Shown: positions 36,044 to 47,083, counted from the first letter of the stretch. The stretch is DNA of 64,000 nucleotides from Siderastrea siderea (GCA_964030785.1 OZ034970.1:39113401-39177400); one strand, 5' to 3'. A program made the numbers and translations. Notes: a model not told the origin generated them from the sequence alone.

Positions 36044-36955
36044 ATGGCGATAATAAACTTTACTGGCAATGCAAGCCATAAGACATACGAAGAACTGTTT
36101 TGCTTAGCAGAGGTAACGGGAGGTATACACAACCAGCTGAAATGCCTTTCAGTGTTAAATATTTTTCTGTCCATCACTGCATTTCTGGGGAATACTCTGA
36201 TCCTAGTCGCCCTTCAGAAGGTGTCTTCACTTCATCCGCCGTCCAGACTCTTGCTTCGTAACCTGGCGACAACTGATCTCTGTATTGGTATCATTGCTGA
36301 GCCTCTTGCCGTTATTTATTGGTTGTCTGCGGTGAACGAACGATGGGATATTTGTCGCTTTGCCGTAGTTGCATCTTCAATAAGAAGCTATATGTTGTGT
36401 TTGGTGTCTGTCTTGACACTGGCTGCAATAAGTGTGAACAGACTCCTTGTCCTCTCTTTAGGGCTACGATACAGACAAGTTGTGACATTGAGGCGAACGT
36501 GTTTACCAGTATTTGCTTTTTGGTTTGCCTCTACTGTCGCTTTCACAATGCATCTTTGGGATTACCGTATATCATATTGGTATGGCTATATAGTTATATA
36601 ATTGTGTGTGGTAACATCAATTTATTCTTACACAAAGATGTTTCTGACGCTTCGTCCTCATGAAACACTAGTTCAGGACATTTTCGAGCCGAACAACAGT
36701 GCCAAACAATTCCAATGAACGTTTCGCGATACAGATTAAAGGCGGTGTCCAGTCCACTGCACTGCAGTTGACATTGGCTGTTTGTTATTTACCATTCTAT
36801 ATAGTAAGTTCTCAGTTGATTTTTCAAAGTACACTTTCTTCATCTTTGCATCTCGCTTGGGAATTTTCAGCAACTTTAGTTTACGTAAACTCATCAATAA
36901 ACCCGATTCTTTGCAGCCAAGGGCTGAATTATGTTAAGAGTTACAATACCTAAGA
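36044..36955 (+). pseudogene. Class A GPCR pseudogene
   Basis: TM1 to the start of TM5 are open for 185 codons (36044-36601), with VNRLLVL where relatives have VDRLLAL, so the Asp of the DRL box is lost. A stop in TM5, a further frame change, and loss of the TM6 start follow; 36699-36953 gives TM6-TM7 up to NPIL and then runs into unrelated sequence. Confidence 0.85.
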
Positions 36956-37757
36956 AAGGGGAAAAGTCTAAAATTAAAATTGGTAATTCCTTTTGTTAGA
37001 ACGCCAGGTCTTGAGGGTGCTATATTCCAACTTTAACTTGTATCTGAAGTATCGGTAGCAATAAAATATCATTTTTTCACCAGAAAACGTTTCTTACCTC
37101 TCTTCGATTCCCTCTGGAGATGAAAAAAGCCTACAGCCCCCAAACTTTGTTAAAACTATAATTCTAGGAATCTAGCACAGTGGGATGCTGGTGATATATT
37201 CGGACAAGGGAGAAAACGGCAATCGAGAGATTCATTGAACGAGAATGATATTCGATAATATACCTCACAATATAGGAAAGTTGAACGTTAATTCGTTAGT
37301 CTCACGATGGAATCGCCTTGAGTTGTTGATCGCAATATGTTTAAAAACACAGAAAGGAAATTTGACTCTCATTTTATACCCCAAACTTAACATATGAAGA
37401 AAAAATGAGCAAACGTAGGGTATTCTTGCACGACTTTTTCTTTCCAGGGAATATCTTTTGGATATCGTTTAAAACGAAAATGTTACTGACTGTCTAAACT
37501 GCTAATTGAACCTTAATATTTCATTTATGGTGTGTAAAATATAAGGTTATATTGAATGAGACTCAGACACCCTGCTTTTCGCTATCACTTCGAATCCTCT
37601 ATTTACGTGCAAATCGCAAACGACTTTTTTAGTTAATTCAGTCCACAACGCAAATATATGCATCTTACAATTGGCCGAACGGCCAAATGGATCTCTCCCT
37701 TCAGTTATGAATTCATGAATTCAGTGGTCCAACCTCGCTTGCCTTGCAGTTTCGCGG
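36956..37757. other. Receptor 3' flank
   Basis: Follows the flank seen at 20740-21130. Similarity stops near 37715, just before the HNH gene, which suggests that the left end of the decayed Polinton is near 37715-37757. Confidence 0.5.
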
Positions 37758-38156
37758 ATGGAGTATATGCACCAGCTCGAACGGGTTGTTTGTCCGCCGG
37801 AGAAGGGTTCCGAGGACAAAAGGCCCATCAGCGAGCAGCAGTTGCGAAATGTTATCGCGAGGAAACTAGCCTGTCATAAACTCCAAGGACAGGCTAAAGG
37901 GCGCGAGGGGTTTAACCTAAAAGTTAGCTACATCTTACAACTCAAGAAGTCCCAGCAGAACCGCTGTGCGGCATGCAACATCGAGCTGCTCTGGAATTAT
38001 GCCCCAAAAGACACGCAGCAATTTTCTATAGATCGACTTGATAATAGTAAGGCGCACTGTAAGGGTAATGTGCGCCTGGCCTGTCTGGAGTGTAATCGAA
38101 AAAGAGGGGCGGCCGCCCTCATTACTGAACATTGGCTGGAGGAAGCATTGTATTAG
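37758..38156 (+). CDS. HNH-type endonuclease
   Basis: 132 residues, intact. The C-terminal half has a zinc-binding HNH layout: CAAC near residue 73, SIDRLDN near residue 93 (in place of the first His segment), CKGNVRLACLECNRKRG near 104-120, with paired Cys-x2-Cys knuckles. Such small HNH nucleases occur in phages and in Polinton-like elements, where they cut DNA during mobility or recombination. It lies at the left end of the decayed Polinton, on the opposite strand from the integrase. The start is the first ATG in frame. Cellular role is inferred only. Confidence 0.7.
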   Translation: MEYMHQLERVVCPPEKGSEDKRPISEQQLRNVIARKLACHKLQGQAKGREGFNLKVSYILQLKKSQQNRCAACNIELLWNYAPKDTQQFSIDRLDNSKAHCKGNVRLACLECNRKRGAAALITEHWLEEALY

Positions 38157-38175
38157 GGGGCACAACCAATAGCCG

Positions 38176-39027
38176 TCAAGTAAATAGTAAATAGTCGTCA
38201 AGTAAATAGTAGAAAACAGGCTCGTTGGGTTTAGTTATAGATTTCTCAAGTTTGTATGTTTTCAGAGACCAGATTGGGTCAGTGGCTCTTCTGCGACCCC
38301 CGTCAAGTTCAACAGGTTGGTAGAGATAGCGAACACTCACACCGGAGGGGAGCTTTTTTTCCTTCACGCCAACCGGTCTAAAATAAGGAGTTGAGGGTTT
38401 AACCGAAACAGTTTTTTCTTTGATTGTTTTAGCGGGTTTTTTGCCAGTCAACTGTGTCACTTCGTTGTTCAAAGCAGAAACAACTGCGGGTAATCAAGCA
38501 ACCCATTCAGTTGACCGCTGACCTTCTGGAAGGCACATTTCAACGCCATAGCGGTGTCCGAACAGGCGCTCAGCCAGGGTCCGATTAAATCTTTCCACAA
38601 TAGCTTGATCACGGTGTATATCTTCACGACCGCGCCTGACCTCGACATTGTGTTTCGAAAGCAGCTGATTCACAGCCCCCATAAACTCACGTCCGGGATC
38701 CACCTGAAGCAGTTTCGGCCATCTCAAGGGTCCTTGCTTGTAGATCCGTTCCAGAGCTCTTGCAACCTCATTTGCCTCTTTTGTGGTCAGTGGTTCGGCA
38801 TCTTTGTACCGAGAAACCTCATCTACGACTGTGAGGGCGTACTTGAAAGTCTTACGGGAGCGTGGTGGGTGATCATGGGGGAGATACAGGAGATCGGCTT
38901 GGTGGACTATGTTTGGAACAGGCACGTCGAAATTTGGTCTTGGAATGTGCCGTGGTACAGGCAAGTAAACCTGCCAAAGAGCTTTCTTTATCAACCAGTT
39001 TTGAGCTACATCATCAGAGACCTTGAG
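38176..39027 (-). pseudogene. Polinton integrase (retroviral-type), broken by an in-frame stop
   Basis: On the minus strand an RNase-H-fold integrase core reads from about 39027. It contains HQADLLYLPHD (first catalytic Asp), LQVDPGREFMG (second Asp) and RDQAIVERFNRTLAERLF (catalytic Glu), and runs to a TGA at 38494-38496. The same frame then stays open to 38176, covering the SH3-like C-terminal part with VRYLYQP and a tail of WSLKTYKLEK type. The stop follows WVA, a place where relatives carry Arg, so a CGA-to-TGA change is likely. The N-terminal zinc-binding part is not visible. It differs from the integrase at 52721 and lacks a chromodomain, so the two elements belong to different lineages. 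Confidence 0.8.
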
Positions 39028-39124
39028 TTAATTTTTTTTATGGCTGTAACCCCTTTCCAGTACCCTTGAGGGCTGTAGTAGATTTTTGATGACCTGCTGA
39101 TTTGTTTTACACTCATTAAAATAT

Positions 39125-39451
39125 ATGAATATATATGAAACAATAAAAAAGTTGGACAAGATGGACGATCCATTTGGTTTTTTCCAAGGGATGAAAGTAC
39201 CTTCACGTTCAGAACTGAGCAAAATGTTGGACCAGTTCCAGGAAGAACTGCGCTCTTCATATCGATCAGCACCAACCGCAGGTCGGAGTAATTACTGTCC
39301 TTCATGCGCGGTAAAGCTCGTCGTCAATTGTCAGGAGTTCCTTTATGAATACCCGGAGTGCCATATGGTGATCAACGCCGATGACATTCAAGACGTGAGT
39401 TCGGTCAGACCCCCAAAGAACCCGACGCTAGTGTACACTGGGTTCATTTAA
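39125..39451 (+). CDS. Zinc-ribbon protein of the decayed Polinton
   Basis: 108 residues. A four-Cys knuckle pair, CPSC (residues about 59-62) and a spaced CQEF...YPEC, sits in the C-terminal half, resembling transcription-factor-type zinc ribbons. Viral late transcription factors of the VLTF3 type in related elements have a similar ribbon, but the following conserved part is not clear here. The next frame (39484-39720) starts 32 bases after its stop and may once have been its continuation. Confidence 0.45.
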   Translation: MNIYETIKKLDKMDDPFGFFQGMKVPSRSELSKMLDQFQEELRSSYRSAPTAGRSNYCPSCAVKLVVNCQEFLYEYPECHMVINADDIQDVSSVRPPKNPTLVYTGFI

Positions 39452-39483
39452 AAAATGTTCTAAAAAAATGTGGAATTTACGAC

Positions 39484-39720
39484 ATGTTTAACGATGATCA
39501 GATACGCTTTCTGGGAAACGTTATTGAACAATTTCAGATGTATACCGGTAATTCAGTGAACTACGTTAGCTTTCTGCACAATTATTTTGAAAAGGTTTCT
39601 TCTAAAGACGGGCCACGTAAAAACGAAATTCGCGAACTTCTATCTCTTCACCTCCCTAAATTACCAAAAACCGAGCAACGGGCAAAAGAAAAGTTTGATG
39701 AATCGTGGAGAACCCAGTGA
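39484..39720 (+). CDS. Small hypothetical protein of the decayed Polinton
   Basis: 78 residues, predicted mostly helical, acidic/basic mixed, no motif recognised. It follows the zinc-ribbon gene closely in the same direction and may be the C-terminal half of the same ancestral gene separated by mutation. Confidence 0.35.
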   Translation: MFNDDQIRFLGNVIEQFQMYTGNSVNYVSFLHNYFEKVSSKDGPRKNEIRELLSLHLPKLPKTEQRAKEKFDESWRTQ

Positions 39721-39813
39721 CCTCTTACCAGGGAGCAAACAGTTTGCTGTATTTGGCATTTAGCCTTGAGGGTATTTCCATACAGTGGTCACTGATAAAA
39801 TTATTAATCATTT

Positions 39814-40214
39814 TCAATCTGTCGAGGAACGCTTATTCCTTGAAAGGTTCACCTCTGAGGTAAAATCGAATTTCGTCAAGGATTTGTTTGTACTCGATCC
39901 TTGCAAAATTTGCTTTCTCAACCTTTCATATTTCTTGAAGGTTGCCTCCTCTTTGACAATGAGACCGGCCCCTGTTAAAGTTGCAATGACAACTGGATTC
40001 AGGGTTATACCACCTGCCACCGCAGCGCTGACAATTAATTTGCCAGCAGAAATGTCGCAAATCAAATTTTTTCGTTGGTAGCTGCGGTATAGCTTTTCGT
40101 GTAATGTTTCTTGTAGTAGTAGGCATAAAGATTTTTCAGCATTTCAACAGTCCCCTTGGAAAGAGTTGTGTCGATGTGGTTGAAGTCGAATATATTTCGC
40201 CTTGTGTCGCTCAT
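39814..40214 (-). pseudogene. Two-helix membrane protein (relative of 60765-61451), frameshifted
   Basis: The minus frame from ATG 40214 (MSDTRRN) gives a short leader with LYAYYYKKHYTKSY. A frameshift at a T/A-rich spot (about 40063-40080) follows, then a second frame 40065-39814 with the hydrophobic hairpin VSAAVAGG-ITLNPVVIATLTGAGLIV and a basic stretch after it. The order (Tyr-rich leader, two hydrophobic helices, charged coiled segment) matches the intact protein at 60765-61451. Broken here. Confidence 0.55.
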
Positions 40215-40240
40215 CGTAATATATAATATCAAAAAATTTA

Positions 40241-40896
40241 CTATAAGAAAATCAAGCGCTTGATAATCGAGCCATAGCTTTTCCAAGCGTCGATATTCAA
40301 GTCTAATGCCAAAAGGCCGGAAGAAGGCACCTTAAAAAACCACCCACCCCTCTGTGAAGAGAAAACCCTTGATGAGCCCAGATTTTCAGTGAAAAAGTTT
40401 TTTGGAGAGGAAAAGATTTTCAAAGATACTCTTTTGTGTGAAGTTATGCTGACATGACCACCCTGCAAAGAAATGATTTCGGCGCCGTTCAACGTAAATC
40501 TGTTGTCCCCTTTTTTCGAATCCAAAAAGCCGTTTATGTGGTGAACGGCACTATGCAGTAGGTGTCCGTTGTATTCAGGTCTGTTTGCATCACCATTTTA
40601 CCATTTTCAGTAACCTAGATTGTGTCATAAACACTCGAGTCCACATCATTTTGTGATCCCTTGACGCCATAAAAAATCATATAACCTATTCCCTGCGTGG
40701 GGCTAGTTGCAGTGCTCTGACAATGCATGTCAATGTAGATGTATTCGGGCGGGGTTATGCTCCACTTATGTAAGTGAACGATGGATCTGGTGTATTTGAC
40801 AAACAGCTTGGTGACTTGTTGATTAATATTTAGTGAAGTGGAAACGACACTCACTGATAAATTTGTTGTGCTTGGAGGGAAAAATTCAATGGCCAA
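40241..40896 (-). pseudogene. Decayed C-terminal part of fibre-like gene
   Basis: Minus frame 40896-40615 (93 codons, beta-rich, with IDMHCQSTATS and GYMIFYGVKG) continues, after several stops, into 40525-40241. It looks like the globular end domain of the fibre protein encoded just to the right. Multiple stops show decay. Confidence 0.4.
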
Positions 40897-41023
40897 AGTG
40901 TACTCGCCTTATGGAAGTTTAAACATGTTGAATCCAATTCGAGAAGAGTAATTATTTTGAGCGTTTTTCCCCATTGTGAAGCTGTATGCTTTTTCGTTTA
41001 CAGTGTGGGGGAAACCTGAGAAG

Positions 41024-41563
41024 TCAACTATGCCAGTGACTCTTATGTTGTTTTCGCTGGATGACTCGTCGGTCCATGAGATACCTGAAAACGTCTTTTT
41101 TATTGGTTGAGCTGGTGATGTGGGACTCCTGGATTTTTGTGTCGATGTAACTTTTTAGCCCTAAAATTACATCCCCTTTGGCGGTGTTCACCTTATTGCT
41201 AACATAGCCGACATTAGCTGCAACTTTTATGTTTTTGTCATCGGTTTTCAAATTAATTATTCCTTTATCATTCAAGTCCAAATTAGCAGTCATACTATTG
41301 CTACCATCAACCTTGACATATTTTTTTGCTTCCACATTAATTCTGTCGTTGAGATACTCAACACACGTGGCGTCTCTCGGATTTGATGGAAGATCAAGAT
41401 TGGTAATAGAGTGGTTTTTCAGGTCGATGTCAGCTGCTTTATCCAGCTTGGTGGTTAGTTGAGTGTCGACATATATTTTGTTTGTCGCCTGATTTGCCCC
41501 TCTGGGGCCAGGGTCTTTGACGTTGTAGATGGTATTGTCATTCATATTTATCGCATTTTCCAT
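41024..41563 (-). CDS. Phage-fibre-like repeat protein
   Basis: 179 residues from ATG 41563. Repeats of the type N-x-I-x-N-(V/L)-x-D-P-x(4-8)-A-(T/N)-x-x-Y-(V/L) occur three or four times, for instance NDNTIYNVKDPG...ATNKIYVD and LKNHSITNLDLPSNPRDATCVEYL. This pattern is known from tail-fibre and shaft proteins that trimerise and carry receptor-binding tips. It lies 34 bases behind the collagen-like gene, in the same direction. The frame closes in sequence that may once have continued to 40615, so it is probably truncated. Role as virion fibre is inferred. Confidence 0.55.
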   Translation of the reverse strand: MENAINMNDNTIYNVKDPGPRGANQATNKIYVDTQLTTKLDKAADIDLKNHSITNLDLPSNPRDATCVEYLNDRINVEAKKYVKVDGSNSMTANLDLNDKGIINLKTDDKNIKVAANVGYVSNKVNTAKGDVILGLKSYIDTKIQESHITSSTNKKDVFRYLMDRRVIQRKQHKSHWHS

Positions 41564-41596
41564 TTTTCCTCTTTCTTTTTTTGCGAGAAAGGTTTC

Positions 41597-42140
41597 TCAC
41601 TGGTTTGCATAGCTTATAGCTTTATCCAGATCCCCTTGAACAGGATACGGGTTGCTTTTCAACCCCAAAATCTCGTACTTATCTTGCATATTGATGTCAG
41701 CGTTTTCGTCCAACTTTGTCGCTAGTAAAGTAGGATCTCCACCTGCGCCAGTGGGGTCTTGCGGCCCTTTCAAGCCTTGAGACCTTGTGTGCCACGTGGG
41801 CCTTCCAAGCCTCGGGGTCCTGGATCACCTTTGTCTCCTTTTTCACCCTTATCACCCTTATTGCCTTTTTCTCCTTTTTCACCCTTATCACCCTTATCGC
41901 CTTTTTCTCCTCTATCCCTTTTGGGCCGGTCTGTCCGTGGTCGCCAGCCGGTCCTTCCGCACCTTGGGGGCCTGTTGGGCCATGAGCACCATGGGGCCCA
42001 GTTGGGCCTTGGGATCCTGGTGGCCCCTGCGGGCCTGTTTCGCCTTTCGGTCCAGGGGGCCCTTGTGGCCCTGGCGGTCCTGGAGGCCCACTTGCACCTG
42101 TACCACTCCCAGTTTCATCGATCGTGCTGTTTAGGTAGCC
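41597..42140 (-). pseudogene. Collagen-like fibre gene, frameshifted
   Basis: Minus strand: a short acidic leader ([11 protein letters not shown]) leads into Gly-x-y repeats ([19 protein letters not shown] and so on, about 20 triplets), then GDKGEKG-type triplets that switch frame near 41915, and a tail with fibre-like phrases ([20 protein letters not shown]) ending at about 41597. It is fused in frame upstream with the displaced end of the ATPase gene (frame 42485-41697). Collagen stalks are common in fibres of large DNA viruses; this copy is broken within the repeat. Confidence 0.6.
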
Positions 42141-42149
42141 CATTGTATA

Positions 42150-42780
42150 TATCTTCATTAAAATTTTTTTCATCAATTTCTGTGGTTTGTCATAGTAAAA
42201 GAAGGAATGTTTTTTGTCGGTTGCGCTGTCCAGCAGTTGGTGATCCACCCCAAGCTCGTCCTCGATTCGCTTGCTTTCTTTCGGAAGAAATGCAAAAATG
42301 CAAAAATGGCTACAGTTGTCGCGGATGTTTTTTGGTACCTTGTAAAAGGTTTGAGTGAGATAAATAACGCTGCAGTTTTGGTGCCGCCCGTTTGATGAAA
42401 TAGTTGATGATGGCGTTTTGGTTGCTTTCACAAACCAAGTCGTCAAAGACAACAACCTTTTGGTTGTCCACCGGAAGCTCTTCAAGTGGAATAATCACAT
42501 CCCCTCGCGCCTCGAGGACCTCGTAACCAACTTTGGGGTCGATTTTTTTGGCAAAGTCCTGTAAAAGCGCCCGATATTTGTTTTGGTGGAGGTTTTTTGA
42601 AAAAAGGTAGACTTTGTCATATTCCAGAGACTCGTAAAGCATATGCAGCAGGATGTTTGTTTTTCCAGAATAACTTGGCCCACAAATTAACATCCGGAAA
42701 ACATCAGTGGGCATGCAAGGGTGTCCTTGCTTGTAGTCAGTTGTCGTAAGAAAGTTAGGATCATAATTCGGAATCTTCAT
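42150..42780 (-). pseudogene. Packaging ATPase (FtsK/HerA, A32-like), frameshifted
   Basis: ATG 42780. Walker A GPSYSGKT at residues 34-41, Walker B VVVFDDL near 108-114, then the frame is lost near 42370-42390. The C-terminal part, with [19 protein letters not shown] (sensor Gln and Arg region), is in the frame 42485-41697. This is the genome-packaging motor of Polinton-type virions. It is much diverged from the ATPase at 59184. Confidence 0.75.
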
Positions 42781-42843
42781 TTTTTATTGAAGTGGAAACA
42801 TAAGGCTGCTGAAAAGTCAGCGGTCGATCAGCAAACACATGAG

Positions 42844-43763
42844 ATGCTTCAAAAATTCAAAATGAACAAAATTGGGAAGGAGTTTGGCCAGCTTGTAGGA
42901 GAGGAACTTTTTGAAACGATTACGAAAAGGCTTGAAAAGAGCACCCCTAAGCAAGAGAAAGCGGAGGTAGACGAAACTCCTGGTTATGGTATGGATGAGT
43001 TAGGCAGAATTAATCCGATTGGTGATGACTTTAGACCGGACACACCAACACCAACACCAACACCAGCATCATCATCACCCCACCATCACCACTGCCACCA
43101 CTTCCTGATGTTGATGTTGATGGTGATGGTAAGTTTCCCCAACCACTTCCACCGCTGGAAGAAACTTCCATACGCAAAACGTGGGGGGACCCTGGGCCGG
43201 TTTAGTACGAATATCCACATGAATCAACCCTGCTGCAAACGGTCAATCAGCTGATCACGAAATACGGAAATGACCCCCACAACAAAGTGAAAAGTAAAGA
43301 ATCTAGATTATTCGGTTATTCTATAGAGGACCTTAAAAGGATAAGAGATGGGATTTATGAAAAAAGAAGGGCAACTTAATCTCTTTCGAAACAGCTTCAG
43401 GAAGGAAAGCAGAGACTAAAGCCTCCACCTCCACGTAAAAGTAAAGAATCTCCTCTAAGCCCCCTGGAAAAGGCTGTAATAAGCCGAAGACCTAATATCG
43501 AGCGGTCAGACGGTGAAGATGACTTTCCTCAACAAAACTGGGAAACAGAAGGGAGTGGTTTGATGAACGTGTTCCCTGACGAAATAATCAATCAACTTTG
43601 GGTGTGCTTGGGTTCGATCAAGGCTGGAAACAGTTCAATAAGACTTCAACACCAGTTTATTTCTCTGCTTGATTCACTTGTTGAAAACGGTGTAATCAGT
43701 GAAAAACACGGGGAGCTCGTGTTTCTCTCCGCCAGATTGGCGAAAACGCTAACCGAACTGTGA
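42844..43763 (+). pseudogene. Pro/Asp-rich Polinton gene with two stops and a frameshift
   Basis: Frame from about 42844 gives a charged helical start (KMNKIGKEFGQLVGEELFE) and a YGMDELGRINPIGDDFRPD stretch, then a PT repeat. After a frame change near 43080 an acidic, Pro-rich segment continues with stops at about 43205 (TAG) and 43377 (TAA), and ends with a helical domain (NQLWVCLGSIKAGNSS...) at 43763. The same set of pieces is common in cnidarian Polintons as an uncharacterised, possibly structural, gene next to the ATPase on the opposite strand. Confidence 0.5.
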
Positions 43764-43924
43764 GAACCTCGTCTGTTTTCCATAACACTTCTCCGCAATG
43801 TGCTTTCACGCTTATCATCATGCTTCGCAAGGTCTATATTCTGTAGAATATTCGGGCAATATTGTCTCAAGTAAAATAGCCTTCAAGTCGTATAAACCAG
43901 GCCCACCTGAATTTTTTACCTCAG

Positions 43925-44166
43925 ACATTCGCTTGGACTGTACTGGGAAACATACAACATTGTGCCACAGGACCACCAACTCCTGGATATGCTGGTATTC
44001 ATTGGGCAGCCGCTACCAGTTATAAATGACGGCCAGGAAGTGGTACCAGCTGTCCAGGAACAGGACTGCTTTCTGTGCGAGGATAAACCATTCATACAAA
44101 TGAAACTAAGAGAACGTGAAGGAGCAAGTGCTAACAGGCCGTTTGACGTCACACCCAGTCAGCAGG
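43925..44166 (+). CDS. Host gene exon (DLEC1/CFAP81-like)
   Basis: Acceptor TTTTTTACCTCAG precedes 43925 and donor CAG|GTTTGA follows 44166. It encodes a stretch with YWETYNIVPQDHQLLDML and ends FDVTPSQQ, which joins in phase to the next exon. The gene continues to the left, outside readable sequence or beyond the decayed Polinton. The protein has Ig-like ASH/MSP-type strands and resembles the cilia-associated protein DLEC1; I base this on general resemblance and not on an alignment. Confidence 0.55.
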
Positions 44167-45038
44167 TTTGACGGACAGTTCTCTACCTACGTCATGTAAC
44201 ACACAATAGTGTATACCCTTTTTGATTATCTGTGATTGGTACAATAGAGCGATTTTCATTCGAGTGCCGAAAGTAATTCGCATCACTACGCTTAGTAATT
44301 GGTCAAAAATCTCGCTCCACTTTCTCGGCCAATCAGAAGTAAAAACAAAACCAATTGTGGCTCGCTCACACGTGTTGTTGTTGTTTTGTTTTGTTTTTTC
44401 GCGCTTCACGCCGACTACGTGTATTTATTTCGAGTTTTGATTGGTTCACTGGATTGTCTGTGTCCTTTGTGATTGGCCAGAGTGATTACTTTGGTTTTGG
44501 TTTTGCGACACTCAACTGAAAATTGCTCTAATGAGCATGTGCGGTTAGTTCGCAGTCGTTAGAGTTTTGAAATCACTGGCTGTGTTAGTGGCATCTCACG
44601 AAACATTTTGAGAACGTCCAAAAACATACTTAGATTACTGAAAACGATAATTCTTGGTTCAATTTTTTAGGGCAGGACAAGGCTACTTAACGTAAGGTTA
44701 AGCTAATCTAGGAATTTTATCATTTCTTCTCTTTTTGTTAATTGGCAGTAAACAACGCTTTACAAAAGGTAAAATTAAAAAACCAAAGACCTCGGCTTTA
44801 GAACAAAAGAGCTCGGTACTTGAGAATTGAATGGAGTAGAAAACGGTTGCAATATTGACAAGCATTTGGACAAAGTTTGGCTCGAACTTACAGCTGAAAA
44901 AGCTTGGAAATATTTAGAAAAACCAGTGTTCTTTATCTTGGTAGGGTATGGATTCCCTCCATTTGAAAGTAATTTCATACATCTTTTAAAAATTGGCTTT
45001 GCATGTAAATATAAATAAATTCCCTTGGTTGTTTTCAG

Positions 45039-45168
45039 GTGATTCCTGCAAAGGGTCACTCGGCTGCCAAGGTATCGTTCTATCCTTACACGGATAAGCC
45101 ATTTGGAGAAGTGTGCACGGCATATGCTGCGGCTTACATGAGCTTAGATCAACAGATACGTGACACGG
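45039..45168 (+). CDS. Host gene exon (DLEC1/CFAP81-like)
   Basis: Acceptor TTGTTTTCAG ends at 45038; the exon begins VIPAKGHSAAKVSFYPYTDK and reads through FGEVCTAYAAAYMSLDQQ. The 3' border is uncertain: no GT in the phase needed for the next exon is obvious, so an exon may be missing or the border lies elsewhere. Confidence 0.5.
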
Positions 45169-45544
45169 ACCACATCGATTGGTTTATAACCCTTGATAGT
45201 AGGCTTGGAAGTAATATCGTCAACACGGCTGAAAAAAAAAGAAACCTTTGAGGAGGGGAATGCCTATGAAATCGTGATCTTGTCGAGGACGTGGTCTTGT
45301 CTGATCGCAAACGCTCGCACACGCACGCTCTCATTGACAGCGTGCGCTTCCATAAAATTTGAACCTAAGCTAGTAGAGTGTTTCAAGATGTTTTACCGCG
45401 CGCTGATAGTAGCCGATGCAAGTTCAAGAGCTGTCTTTTAAAGACAAGCTTTATTAGCAGTAAAATGAACATGGTTGGAAAACTCGTTTCCATATGAAAG
45501 GTTTCACGCTAGAACTCGTTTTGAAGTTGAGGTATCTCGGTGTA

Positions 45545-45612
45545 TAGCCTGCGAACACAGATGTATTTACGGCTACGACAGCCGCAAATACGTCTGCGTT
45601 CGCAGGCTTCTC
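45545..45612. repeat. Palindromic MITE in host intron
   Basis: AGCCTGCGAACACAGATGTA faces TACGTCTGCGTTCGCAGGCT across a GGCTACGACAGCC centre; nearly perfect pairing over about 30 bases. Confidence 0.85.
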
Positions 45613-45841
45613 GGTGTATCGAGTACACTTGTGCAGTACGTAATTGAGACACCACTTACTCGCCCTGCAGTTTGCTTGTGGCGGCTAACATTTATTTACT
45701 GCTGTTTGCTTGCGGTTAGCAGTTATAGTTTGGTTGGGCGACTGTTTTTTTTTTGGCATCCATGTTGACTTACCATGAAGTACCTGCCGATCGTACCGTA
45801 ACTTATTAGATGTGTGACTTTTCTATTCATGCATGTTTCAG

Positions 45842-45933
45842 CTCCTTGAAGTGCCTGGACGCGTAACCCGATCACACGGAGTGGAGTTACATCCCTTCCG
45901 CCTAGACATAACAGCTAACACTGATCCTGCCCT
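45842..45933 (+). CDS. Host gene exon (DLEC1/CFAP81-like)
   Basis: Acceptor CATGTTTCAG and donor GTAAGT. It encodes LLEVPGRVTRSHGVELHPFR and LDITANTDPAL, leaving two bases that complete a codon with the next exon. Confidence 0.6.
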
Positions 45934-46386
45934 GTAAGTTTTACAGCGAAAGGGTAGACAGTTCACAGTCTCGCTATTTTTCAACGCAAAAGTATACACG
46001 AGAGAAACAGCGAGCGATACAGAAAAAGGGTTTTTTCTCTCTTGTTCAAGCTTAATTTGTGATCATTAAGTTCATAATAATATTTTGGGTCAATCACAGC
46101 CTTGGCCGTTTGATCAAATATGAATACTAAGTATATGAAGACTCGATTTAGATTATAGTTTTTTATTTATTGTTTTTATTTGGAGTGATGGAAGCATCAA
46201 AGGAGATTCGACAAATCCCAATTGCTGACTAATTTACTTTCTAAACGACGCATTACCACAGTTTTTTGAACTGAGTAACTATCCCTTTTATTTAAAATAA
46301 TTTCTTCTCAGGGTCTTGATAGTATCGAATGTTAAAGTTAGGTTATTGTATTACTCCAATTTTTTTCTTTGTTTTCTCTGCTACAG

Positions 46387-46447
46387 ACTTTCCCTCGAAA
46401 TGGAGGAAGATAAAGGCACTGAATTCATTACAGCAGCGTCTGATTTG
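46387..46447 (+). CDS. Host gene exon (DLEC1/CFAP81-like)
   Basis: Acceptor CTCTGCTACAG, donor GTTAGT. It encodes LSLEMEEDKGTEFITAASDL in phase with both neighbours. Confidence 0.6.
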
Positions 46448-46897
46448 GTTAGTTTAAGTATTTGTGACCATTTGTGTGTTAACTGAATATTAGTGTTTTT
46501 AATATATGTTTGCTGCAACAGGCCTAGGAGGACCCGTTGGGGGGAGGGAGGATGGGGGTGGGTGGAAGAGTGTTGCAATTTACACCTTTCTTGTTGAAAA
46601 AATGAATGAGTTCGCTCTCCCTCTTTTAACGCAAGAAAAATCGCCTCTTCCATCCGTAACAATGCGTTGATATTGGAAGGACGAATTGGAAATTTTTCCA
46701 CTTCAATATTTCTAATTTGCTTACCCTTTCAGCTTTACTCTAGGAGCTCTTCTCTTGACAAACAAGTTTTCCCAATTGCTTACTGTGTGGAAATAAAATG
46801 CAACTTTTTTGTTGTGTCATAAAACCAACAGCACAAAAACTCTTCGTTCTAATAATTCATTTCAACTGTTCTAACACTGCTCCCTAATTGTCGCCAG

Positions 46898-47083
46898 CTG
46901 CATGGGGCAACCCCGCTGGTCCATCGGTTTGTACTAGGAAACACCACAGTAACACCGCTAACCATGAGGTTTGAAGCGAAGGCGACTTTTAAGATCATCT
47001 CCACCGAGCCGAATCCGTCAGCCAAGACGTCGAAGGCCCAGACCCACGGCAGCATCACGGTCAAACCCGCTAAGACATTAGAG
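46898..47083 (+). CDS. Host gene exon (DLEC1/CFAP81-like)
   Basis: Acceptor TGTCGCCAG, donor GTAAGC. It encodes a beta-rich segment with PLVHRFVLGNTTVTPLTMRF typical of ASH/MSP-type domains (NTT after a hydrophobic strand) and ends ITVKPAKTLE. Confidence 0.65.

Noticed and set aside
39785..40081. Plus-strand 98-codon frame over the 2TM remnant
   Set aside because: The minus-strand reading matches the two-helix family, so the plus frame is a shadow.
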